In this document: positions 56,757-64,000 of the stretch, in pieces | How positions within the stretch are numbered: the first letter of the stretch is position 1 | Layout of the letters: each line of letters opens with the position of its first letter | From: Rhizobiaceae bacterium | GTDB taxonomy: Bacteria; Pseudomonadota; Alphaproteobacteria; Rhizobiales; Rhizobiaceae | NCBI GenBank assembly: GCA_014238155.1 | Contig: JABABQ010000052.1 | Location: 23,834-87,833, forward strand | Direction: 5' to 3' | Length of the DNA stretch: 64,000 nucleotides | Notes under the pieces: generated by a model | Told to the model about the DNA's origin: nothing | The model's database searches: none | What the model saw: only the letters and a program-made list of their open reading frames with translations | Made by a program: the position numbers and the translations under genes

Positions 56757-57932
56757 TTACTCGATGATCTCTGCAACGATACCAGCACCAACGGTGCGGC
56801 CACCCTCGCGGATAGCGAAGCGCAGACGATCTTCCATGGCGATCGGCACGATCAGCGTAACTGTCATTTCGACGTTGTCGCCTGGCATTACCATCTCGGT
56901 GCCCTCAGGAAGCTCACAAATACCTGTCACATCAGTCGTACGAAAGTAAAACTGAGGACGGTAGTTGGTGAAGAACGGAGTATGACGACCGCCTTCTTCC
57001 TTGGTCAGCACATATGCTTCCGCACGGAATTTGGTGTGCGGCTTTACCGAACCCGGCTTACAAAGAACCTGGCCGCGCTCAACCTGTTCGCGGTCAATAC
57101 CACGGATCAGAGCACCAATGTTGTCGCCAGCCTCTCCTCGGTCGAGGAGCTTGCGGAACATTTCAACACCAGTACAGGTGGTTTTCTGAGTATCTTTGAC
57201 GCCGACGATTTCAATTTCGTCGCCAATGTTAACAACACCACGCTCAACACGACCGGTTACAACCGTACCACGACCAGATATCGAGAACACATCCTCGATT
57301 GGCATCAGGAATGGCTGATCAACAGGGCGCTCAGGCTGCGGAATGTAAGCATCAACTTCAGCCATCAACTTCTTGATAGCTTCTTCACCGATCTCAGGAT
57401 CGCGACCTTCAAGAGCAGCAAGCGCAGAACCGGTGACGATTGGAATATCATCGCCAGGGAATTCATAGGTGTCGAGAAGTTCGCGAACTTCCATTTCCAC
57501 CAGTTCCAGCAGCTCTTCGTCGTCAACCTGATCAACTTTGTTGAGGAATACGACCAGTGCAGGAACACCAACCTGACGTGCCAGCAGGATATGCTCGCGA
57601 GTTTGTGGCATTGGGCCATCAGCTGCGGAACAAACCAGAATGGCGCCGTCCATCTGAGCAGCACCAGTGATCATGTTCTTAACATAGTCAGCGTGACCCG
57701 GGCAGTCGACGTGGGCGTAGTGGCGGTTTTCGGTTTCATATTCAACGTGAGCCGTAGAAATGGTGATACCACGGGCTTTTTCTTCAGGAGCACCGTCAAT
57801 TTCATCATAAGCTTTAAAATCACCAAAATACTTGGTGATCGCCGCTGTCAGCGTGGTTTTACCGTGGTCAACGTGACCAATGGTGCCGATATTACAATGC
57901 GGCTTGTTGCGTTCAAATTTTTCCTTAGCCAT
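56757..57932 (-). CDS. tuf: Elongation factor Tu
   Basis: 391 residues; G1 motif GHVDHGKT at 19-26, NKVD G4 and the DCPGHADY switch II. Delivers aminoacyl-tRNA to the A site. Last gene of the str operon here, followed by a strong terminator. Rhizobia often carry a second tuf elsewhere. Confidence 0.98.
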   Translation of the reverse strand: MAKEKFERNKPHCNIGTIGHVDHGKTTLTAAITKYFGDFKAYDEIDGAPEEKARGITISTAHVEYETENRHYAHVDCPGHADYVKNMITGAAQMDGAILVCSAADGPMPQTREHILLARQVGVPALVVFLNKVDQVDDEELLELVEMEVRELLDTYEFPGDDIPIVTGSALAALEGRDPEIGEEAIKKLMAEVDAYIPQPERPVDQPFLMPIEDVFSISGRGTVVTGRVERGVVNIGDEIEIVGVKDTQKTTCTGVEMFRKLLDRGEAGDNIGALIRGIDREQVERGQVLCKPGSVKPHTKFRAEAYVLTKEEGGRHTPFFTNYRPQFYFRTTDVTGICELPEGTEMVMPGDNVEMTVTLIVPIAMEDRLRFAIREGGRTVGAGIVAEIIE

Positions 57933-57986
57933 ATCAGGCCTCCATCGTTTTCGCGTTTGCGGAAAAAGTTTTAGACTTGCGTCCGG

Positions 57987-60077
57987 TTATGCGTATTTTT
58001 CAACCACTTCATCGGCAACTGCCTGAGGCACCTGCGCGTAATGGTCAAAAGTCATGGTATATTGTGCTCGGCCCTGGCTCATTGAACGCAGGCTGTCCAC
58101 GTATTTAAACATATTGGCCAACGGCACCATTGCCGTCACAACTTGGTCAATGCCACGGGATTCAGTACCTGCAACCTGACCACGACGTGAAGACAAATCG
58201 CCAATCACATCGCCCATATAGTCTTCTGGTGTAACAACTTCCACCTTCATGATGGGTTCCAACAGCTTGGCACCGGCTTTTTGAGCACCTTCACGGAACG
58301 CTGCACGAGCAGCGATCTCGAATGCCAGCACGCTGGAGTCAACGTCATGATAGGCCCCGTCCATCAGCGTGGCTTTCACACCAAGCATTGGGAATCCAGC
58401 GACCGGACCATTGTCCATCACCGACTGGATACCTTTTTCAACACCGGGGATGAACTCTTTTGGAACGTTACCGCCCACGATTTTTGAAACGAATTCAAAT
58501 TCTTCGCTTTCGGAATTTGGTTCAAATACGATCTTGACCCGAGCAAACTGACCAGAACCACCAGACTGCTTTTTGTGGGTGTAGTCGATTTCAGCTTCGC
58601 GGGTAATGGTTTCGCGGTAAGCAACCTGTGGAGCACCCACATTGGCTTCCACATTGAATTCACGGCGCATACGGTCAACCAGAATGTCGAGATGCAGTTC
58701 ACCCATGCCGGAAATGATAGTCTGACCGCTTTCTTCGTCGGACTTGACGCGGAAAGAAGGATCTTCCGCGGCCAGACGGTGGAGCGCGATACCCATTTTT
58801 TCCTGGTCGCCTTTGGTCTTCGGCTCAATCGCAATGGAAATAACCGGATCGGGAAATTCCATGCGTTCCAGAATAACCGGCTTCAGCGCATCACAAAGCG
58901 TATCACCTGTAGTCGTTTCCTTAAGACCGGCAATCGCAACGATGTCACCAGCATAAGCTTCTTTAATGTCGACACGATCATTGGAGTGCATCTGCAACAT
59001 ACGGCCGATACGTTCTTTCTTGCCCTTAACAGTGTTAATCAAGGAACCGCCAGTTTCCAGCGTGCCGGAATAGATGCGACAAAACGTCAATGTGCCAACA
59101 AACGGATCGTTCATGATTTTGAACGCCAGCATCGAAAATGGAGCTTCATCAGAAGATTCACGCGATGTTGCTTCGTCAGTCTTAGCATCAATACCGGCAA
59201 TCGCAGGAACATCCAGCGGGCTCGGCAGATAGTCGGTAACAGCTTCAAGCAAAGGCTGAACACCTTTGTTTTTGAACGCTGTACCGCACATGACAGGGAA
59301 GAATGCCACGTCGATTGTTCCCTTACGGATCAATTCACGCAACCGATCGTTGGAAGGCATTTCACCTTCCAGATAGGCTTCCATATCAGCTTCATCTGCT
59401 TCAACTGCAGTCTCAATCAGCAATTCACGGTACTCTTCGGCCTGCTCTTTAAGCTCATCACGAATATCCAGAACATCCCATCCGGCACCAAGGTCTTCAC
59501 CCTGCCAGACGTGTTCCTTCATTTCGATCAGATCAACAATGCCTTCGAAGTGGTTTTCTGCACCGATCGGCAGCTGAAGCACACAAGGAATTGCTCCCAG
59601 ACGCTCTTTGACCATCTCAACAGAACGGAAGAAATCAGCGCCGATCTTGTCCATTTTGTTGACGAAGACCATGCGAGGTACGTTGTATTTATTGGCTTGC
59701 CGCCAGACTGTTTCGGTCTGCGGTTCAACACCAGCATTGGCATCGAGCAAAGCAACCGCACCATCAAGCACACGCAGCGAACGCTCAACTTCAATAGTAA
59801 AGTCAACGTGGCCCGGCGTATCGATGATGTTGTAACGACGCTTGGTGCCATCACGGCCTTTCCAAAAAGTCGTGGTCGCAGCAGAGGTAATCGTAATACC
59901 CCGCTCCTGCTCCTGCTCCATCCAGTCCATGGTTGCAGCACCTTCGTGCACTTCAGCCATTTTGTGGATTTTGCCAGTGTAATACAGAATCCGCTCGGTC
60001 ATGGTGGTTTTACCCGCATCAATATGCGCCATGATTCCGAAATTGCGATAATTCTTTAGATCGTATTCGCGTGCCAT
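57987..60077 (-). CDS. fusA: Elongation factor G
   Basis: 696 residues with G1 AHIDAGKT at 17-24, [12 protein letters not shown] and all five EF-G domains. Catalyses translocation and, with RRF, ribosome recycling. 39 bases after rpsG and 54 before tuf. Confidence 0.98.
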   Translation of the reverse strand: MAREYDLKNYRNFGIMAHIDAGKTTMTERILYYTGKIHKMAEVHEGAATMDWMEQEQERGITITSAATTTFWKGRDGTKRRYNIIDTPGHVDFTIEVERSLRVLDGAVALLDANAGVEPQTETVWRQANKYNVPRMVFVNKMDKIGADFFRSVEMVKERLGAIPCVLQLPIGAENHFEGIVDLIEMKEHVWQGEDLGAGWDVLDIRDELKEQAEEYRELLIETAVEADEADMEAYLEGEMPSNDRLRELIRKGTIDVAFFPVMCGTAFKNKGVQPLLEAVTDYLPSPLDVPAIAGIDAKTDEATSRESSDEAPFSMLAFKIMNDPFVGTLTFCRIYSGTLETGGSLINTVKGKKERIGRMLQMHSNDRVDIKEAYAGDIVAIAGLKETTTGDTLCDALKPVILERMEFPDPVISIAIEPKTKGDQEKMGIALHRLAAEDPSFRVKSDEESGQTIISGMGELHLDILVDRMRREFNVEANVGAPQVAYRETITREAEIDYTHKKQSGGSGQFARVKIVFEPNSESEEFEFVSKIVGGNVPKEFIPGVEKGIQSVMDNGPVAGFPMLGVKATLMDGAYHDVDSSVLAFEIAARAAFREGAQKAGAKLLEPIMKVEVVTPEDYMGDVIGDLSSRRGQVAGTESRGIDQVVTAMVPLANMFKYVDSLRSMSQGRAQYTMTFDHYAQVPQAVADEVVEKYA

Positions 60078-60116
60078 AATCTTAATCTCTTTTGGAAGGT
60101 ACCTGAGACGCTCGGG

Positions 60117-60599
<483 letters not shown>

Positions 60600-60971
60600 T
60601 TACTTAGGACGCTTGGCGCCGTATTTCGAACGGCGCTGCTTGCGGTCTTTAACGCCTTGCGTGTCGAGCACGCCGCGAATGATGTGGTAGCGAACACCGG
60701 GAAGGTCTTTTACACGACCACCGCGGATCATCACCACCGAGTGTTCCTGAAGGTTATGACCTTCGCCGGGGATATATCCGATAACTTCAAAACCGTTGGT
60801 CAAACGAATCTTAGCAACTTTACGCAGAGCCGAGTTCGGCTTTTTCGGCGTCGTTGTGTAAACGCGGGTGCAAACACCGCGCTTTTGTGGGTTCTGCTCC
60901 ATGGCAGGAACTTTGCTTCGTTTGATTGGCGCTTTGCGTGGGTTGCGCACCAACTGATTGATGGTCGGCAT
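60600..60971 (-). CDS. rpsL: 30S ribosomal protein S12
   Basis: 123 residues from the ATG at 60971 (AAGGA 7 bases upstream; a GTG at 60977 is in frame). TPKKPNSA at 41-48 and K88 in GGRVKDLPG, the decoding-centre loops, are the ordinary wild-type forms. First gene of the str operon. Confidence 0.97.
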   Translation of the reverse strand: MPTINQLVRNPRKAPIKRSKVPAMEQNPQKRGVCTRVYTTTPKKPNSALRKVAKIRLTNGFEVIGYIPGEGHNLQEHSVVMIRGGRVKDLPGVRYHIIRGVLDTQGVKDRKQRRSKYGAKRPK

Positions 60972-60977
60972 AGACAC

Positions 60978-61563
60978 ATCCTTTATTTATCTGCCCGCTC
61001 TTTTTCGAGGATGGGCGTTTCACTTTGTGGTTTTCTTGAGCTGTCACCCAAAAAAACCGTGCGATATTCTACTTCGAGTCGGAAATGATTCCGCTCCACA
61101 TAGCCAAAAGCACCATCAGGCAAGCTACTTGCCGAGGCACTTTCAAAATGCAGAGGAATACAGCTAAGCAGCTGAATTCATGCTCTAAATTTGTTTCTCG
61201 TTATAACAAACCTTGTTTGAGCTGTGTAACTCCAACGCTTGGCGCGTCGAAAAATCAAAGCTCACATCGGCTTGGAATGGCCGCTTATTAGGCCTCTGCC
61301 GGGTATTCGTCAACCCCCAAAAAGCCTTTAAATTCCCTGCTGTTTTGGCGCTTTGTAGCATCATTGTGACGCGTTGATCATCCGGCAGCGTCTGTTCATC
61401 AATTCGAACAAGAATCGACCCGGTCATTAACGCCACTGCTCGGTTGTTTGCAGGCAAATGGGAAAGGGGCACCTAACGCGCCCCTTCCCTTAAATTCTCG
61501 TTGAAGCCAATGATTGATCGAAACCTATGTTGGTACGGCTTTTGACAAATTACTGGTCACGCA
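60978..61563. other. Gap between ald and rpsL: str operon promoter region
   Basis: Almost 590 bases without a convincing gene. It should hold the str operon promoter; a loose candidate on the minus strand is TTACAC-18-TATAAC near 61200-61232. A hairpin with CAGCT/AGCTG and flanking GAAT/ATTC lies at 61156-61179, and the likely ald terminator at 61460-61489. A 95-codon frame here is not credible. Confidence 0.5.
61460..61489 (-). terminator. Probable terminator of ald
   Basis: On the minus strand GGGAAGGGGC, loop, GCCCCTTTCCC pair with one bulged T. The following tail (ATTTGCC) is only weakly T-rich. It lies about 75 bases after the ald stop. Confidence 0.5.
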
Positions 61564-62679
61564 TTAGGCAGCCAGCGCCTCATCAACGCTTTCCAGTGTC
61601 ATGTTCAGGGCCTCCGCGACAGCGGCATTGGTGATTTTTCCCCGATGCACGTTGAGACCATTGCGCAGATTTGCGTCGCGTTGCAGTGCGGCAAGACCGT
61701 GATCTGCCAGCATCAAACCAAAAGGCAAAGTGGCGTTGTTCAATGCATGGCTGGACGTGAGCGGCACAGCTCCGGGCATATTGGCGACGCAATAGTGGAC
61801 AATTCCATCAACTTCATAAGTTGGGTCCGCATGAGTCGTTGCACGGGAGGTTTCAAAGCATCCGCCCTGGTCAATGGCAACATCGCACAAGACTGCACCC
61901 GGTTTCATGTTGGACAACATATCGCGGCTCACCAGTTTCGGTGCGGCGGCACCTGGAATTAGAACCGCGCCAACAACAACATCGGCAGAATAGACTTCTT
62001 CTTCCAGCGCATTGACCGTTGAGTAGCGGGTGGTGATGCGACTGTTGAACATCTCATCCAGTTCGCGCATGCGGGCGATGGAGCGGTCGAGAATCGTCAC
62101 CTGAGCACCCATGCCAACGGCCATCATCGCAGCATTTGTGCCAACTACACCGCCACCAATGATAACAACCTTACCGGGAGCCACGCCGGGCACGCCACCG
62201 AGCAGAACACCCCTGCCCCCATTGGCGCGCTGCAAGGCAGTCGCAGACGCTTGAATAGACAAACGGCCAGCCACTTCTGACATCGGCGCCAGCAAAGGCA
62301 GTCCACCCTGATTGTCGGTAACCGTTTCATAGGCAATGGCCGTGCAACCAGAACCCAGCAATCCACGGGTCTGATCGGGATCGGGAGCCAGATGCAAATA
62401 GGTATAAAGCAGCTGTCCTTCACGCAGTTGAACCCATTCATTTGGCTGAGGCTCTTTGACCTTGACGATCATGTCGGCTGAGGCAAACACCTCTTCAGCC
62501 GTATCCAGCACAACAGCACCAGCTGCCTGGTATTCTTCGTCCGCAGCAGTAATGCCCGCACCACAATTGGTCTCAACAACCACGTCATGACCGTGAGCCA
62601 CATATTCACGAACCGAACCGGGGGTCAGGCCGACCCGGTATTCGTGGTTCTTAATTTCTTTGGGAACGCCAATTTTCAT
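61564..62679 (-). CDS. ald: Alanine dehydrogenase
   Basis: 371 residues. Substrate/catalytic residues R15, K75 and H96 are all in their known places, and the NAD fold has [11 protein letters not shown]. Interconverts L-alanine and pyruvate plus ammonia with NAD. Divergent from an Lrp-type regulator across 138 bases, the arrangement in which such regulators (AldR) control ald in response to alanine. Confidence 0.96.
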   Translation of the reverse strand: MKIGVPKEIKNHEYRVGLTPGSVREYVAHGHDVVVETNCGAGITAADEEYQAAGAVVLDTAEEVFASADMIVKVKEPQPNEWVQLREGQLLYTYLHLAPDPDQTRGLLGSGCTAIAYETVTDNQGGLPLLAPMSEVAGRLSIQASATALQRANGGRGVLLGGVPGVAPGKVVIIGGGVVGTNAAMMAVGMGAQVTILDRSIARMRELDEMFNSRITTRYSTVNALEEEVYSADVVVGAVLIPGAAAPKLVSRDMLSNMKPGAVLCDVAIDQGGCFETSRATTHADPTYEVDGIVHYCVANMPGAVPLTSSHALNNATLPFGLMLADHGLAALQRDANLRNGLNVHRGKITNAAVAEALNMTLESVDEALAA

Positions 62680-62706
62680 CTTTCAAATCTCCCTGAAAAA
62701 ACCTCT

Positions 62707-62723
62707 GCTCCCTATTTAGGAGC
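62707..62723. promoter_or_regulatory. Dyad in ald/lrp intergenic region (candidate AldR site)
   Basis: GCTCC, 7 AT-rich bases, GGAGC: an inverted repeat with AT-rich centre, the general shape of Lrp-family sites. A second, wider dyad (ATTTC ... GAAAT) spans about 62767-62790. Confidence 0.45.
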
Positions 62724-62817
62724 TCTGACGGCTAAAGTCCTTGCAAAGTCACTGACATTGGGGTGATATTTCGAACAATACGTGCAGAAATCAACCCAAT
62801 TTCCAAGGATTGTTGCA

Positions 62818-63312
62818 ATGATCGAACTTGATGCGATTGACCGTGCGATTTTGAGTCATCTGCAAAAGGACGCCCGGTTGCCCAATGTTGTGCTGGCTGA
62901 TCGGGTCGGCTTGTCACCTTCGGCCTGTTCACGCAGGGTCGATGCGCTGGAGAAATCCGGCGTGGTGCGCGGCTATCACGCACGCCTGTCATCGCGTGCT
63001 TTGGGTCATCCGATCGTGGTCATCGTCTACATCACGCTTGAGGGCCAGTCGGTTGGTCATCTCACCGCATTTGAAAACGCCGTGAAAGAATGTCCCAATG
63101 TGCTTGTCTGCTATTTGATGTCGGGCACCAGCGACTATTTGTTGCGCGTGGCGGCGCGAGATCTGGCCGATTATGAGCGCATTCACAAGGAATGGCTTTC
63201 GGCAATGCCGGGGGTGGCGCGAATGACCTCGAGTTTTGCGCTGCGAGAGGTCATTAACCGACCGAGTGTCGACATGCGCATTAATGACCGGATTCCTCCG
63301 CGCATCCGCTAG
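62818..63312 (+). CDS. Lrp/AsnC-family regulator, probable regulator of ald
   Basis: 164 residues from the ATG at 62818 (AAGGAT upstream; the frame could open at 62782). N-terminal helix-turn-helix (LDAIDRAILSHLQKDARLPNVVLADRVGLSPSACSRRV region) and a C-terminal RAM/ActR ligand-binding domain with YLMSGTSDYLLRV. Divergent gene pairing with ald points to alanine-responsive control of ald and probably of itself. Confidence 0.92.
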   Translation: MIELDAIDRAILSHLQKDARLPNVVLADRVGLSPSACSRRVDALEKSGVVRGYHARLSSRALGHPIVVIVYITLEGQSVGHLTAFENAVKECPNVLVCYLMSGTSDYLLRVAARDLADYERIHKEWLSAMPGVARMTSSFALREVINRPSVDMRINDRIPPRIR

Positions 63313-63438
63313 GCGGCCACACATCTTTTCTCGGTTCATTCCAATCAAATCCACTTGCCGACTCGTTGGTTGAATGGATAAATGGCGATACGTTGATTTG
63401 CCTGATGTGAAGAACAGCGCCGGCAAATCGCACACAGA

Positions 63439-63514
63439 GCCGCTTTAGCTCAGCTGGTAGAGCATCGCATTCGTAATGCGGAGGTCACGTGTTCGAGTCA
63501 CGTAAGCGGCACCA
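63439..63514 (+). tRNA. tRNA-Thr (anticodon CGT), CCA encoded
   Basis: A full cloverleaf: acceptor GCCGCTT/AAGCGGC, D-arm GCTC...GAGC, anticodon stem TCGCA/TGCGG with loop TTCGTAA (CGT, reads ACG), T-arm ACGTG-TTCGAGT-CACGT, discriminator A and genomic CCA at 63512-63514. Confidence 0.96.
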
Positions 63515-63572
63515 ATTTTACAGGTGTTTGGGAATTGGAGAATTCCCGTCACCGGGGTGAGTGTGGTGGTTG

Positions 63573-63746
63573 ATGTTCTGGCCTCGAGTTTTTGTTGGGT
63601 TTGCGAGATGTTTGTTTTGCGAGATGTTTGTTTTGCGCTCACGCTGTCGGGCTGGCGCCCTGCGCTCTCCTCTCTTATGGGATGGGGGCGGTCTTTCGAC
63701 CGGGCCGCTCTTCGCGGCCTGATTCGGAGCTTGCGGAATGCGTGGG
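63573..63746 (+). repeat. Palindrome-rich extragenic repeat, unit 1 (plus)
   Basis: Module B (63573-63661; ATGTTCTGGCCTCGAG ... CGCTGTCGGGCT) followed by module A (63678-63746; GGTCTTTCGACC and GGCCGCTCTTCGCGGCC hairpins, ending GCGGAATGCGTGGG). Module B of this copy carries an extra segment with a 16-base tandem duplication (TTTGTTTTGCGAGATG). Module A is repeated exactly in inverted orientation at 63932-64000. Confidence 0.85.
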
Positions 63747-63777
63747 GATAAATTATTTGCCGTCGTCATGGTGAGGT

Positions 63778-63903
63778 GCATTCCGCGCTCTCCGTATCAG
63801 GCGGCGAAGAGCCGCCCGCGCCTGATGGCGCGCCCCCGCGGAGCGAAGGGCGCAAGCCCGACAGCGTGAGCGCAAAACAAACAAAAACTCGAGGCCAGAA
63901 CAT
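63778..63903 (-). repeat. Palindrome-rich extragenic repeat, unit 2 (minus)
   Basis: Read on the minus strand: module B at 63903-63847, then a diverged version of module A at 63840-63778 (GGCGGCTCTTCGCCGCC replaces GGCCGCTCTTCGCGGCC, keeping the symmetry; GCGGAATGC end conserved). Compensating changes in the stem suggest that the hairpin itself is conserved. Confidence 0.8.
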
Positions 63904-63931
63904 AATCCATCCCAATGCCCCCGGCGATAAT

Positions 63932-64000
63932 CCCACGCATTCCGCAAGCTCCGAATCAGGCCGCGAAGAGCGGCCCGGTCGAAAGACCGCCCCCATCCCA
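63932..64000 (-). repeat. Palindrome-rich extragenic repeat, unit 3 (minus, cut by window end)
   Basis: 69 bases identical to module A of unit 1 (63678-63746) in inverted orientation. The match reaches the last base, so the repeat continues beyond the window. Open frames across these units are repeat translations, not genes. Confidence 0.88.

Noticed and set aside
56721..57974. 417-codon open frame on the plus strand
   Set aside because: Antisense to tuf; no recognisable protein features.
58575..60059. 494-codon open frame on the plus strand
   Set aside because: Fully antisense to fusA, whose protein is unmistakable; codon constraint of a conserved gene often leaves open antisense frames.
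61185..61472. 95-codon minus-strand frame in the ald-rpsL gap
   Set aside because: No recognisable composition or start signal, and it overlaps the likely ald terminator and str promoter region.
63524..63996. Short frames on both strands after the tRNA
   Set aside because: Their shared peptides are translations of the same inverted repeat; not protein genes.

Overview
The window is a piece of an alphaproteobacterial chromosome, most likely Hyphomicrobiales (Rhizobiales). The evidence is a growth-pole-ring-like giant coiled-coil protein, the gene series rplQ - Do-type protease - rarA - crcB - rluC-like - ATP12, an RNase E with a split S1 domain and a terminal GWW tail, ribosomal operons without rpmJ and rpsD, a DUF2865 protein, and a GluRS of the second rhizobial type. 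Base composition looks close to balanced rather than GC-rich, which would fit a marine Ahrensia-like lineage; that genus guess is inference only.

Layout. 1-6.4 kb: a cut VOC protein and a HisC-like aminotransferase, a divergent MFS transporter, two tandem HExxH (DUF922) secreted proteins, a ferredoxin/ferredoxin reductase pair and an orphan Hpt protein. 6.8-12.5 kb: a GPR-like membrane-anchored coiled-coil protein of about 1,884 residues with 51- and 11-residue internal repeats. 12.5-17 kb: a four-gene Mla-type lipid transport operon. 17-22.8 kb: PLP dehydratase, atypical SDR, DUF2865 protein, gltX, MFS transporter. 22.9-30.9 kb: mrcA, amiC and rne, with a 774-base rne/amiC intergenic region. 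31-35.5 kb: VOC protein, then the glutathione-dependent formaldehyde pathway (adhC ... fghA) enclosing a pair of paralogous secreted proteins and a DUF188 protein. 35.5-41.7 kb: EamA transporter, ATP12, RluC-type synthase, CrcB, RarA, periplasmic protease.

41.9-61 kb is the complete str-S10-spc-alpha ribosomal supercluster, all on the minus strand (transcribed rpsL to rplQ). Intrinsic terminators after tuf, between rplO and secY, and after rplQ, plus a good sigma70-type promoter before rpsM, indicate that it is split into several transcription units. 61.5-63.3 kb holds alanine dehydrogenase with its divergent Lrp-type regulator. A tRNA-Thr(CGT) follows, and the window ends in an array of palindrome-rich extragenic repeats in opposite orientations.

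No CRISPR array, phage or transposase gene was seen. The items most worth a second look are the terminal repeat array, the tandem DUF922 pair, the paired secreted proteins inside the formaldehyde locus, the large charged insertion inside the RNase E S1 domain, the SecY RGG-like tail, and the repeat structure of the GPR-like protein.
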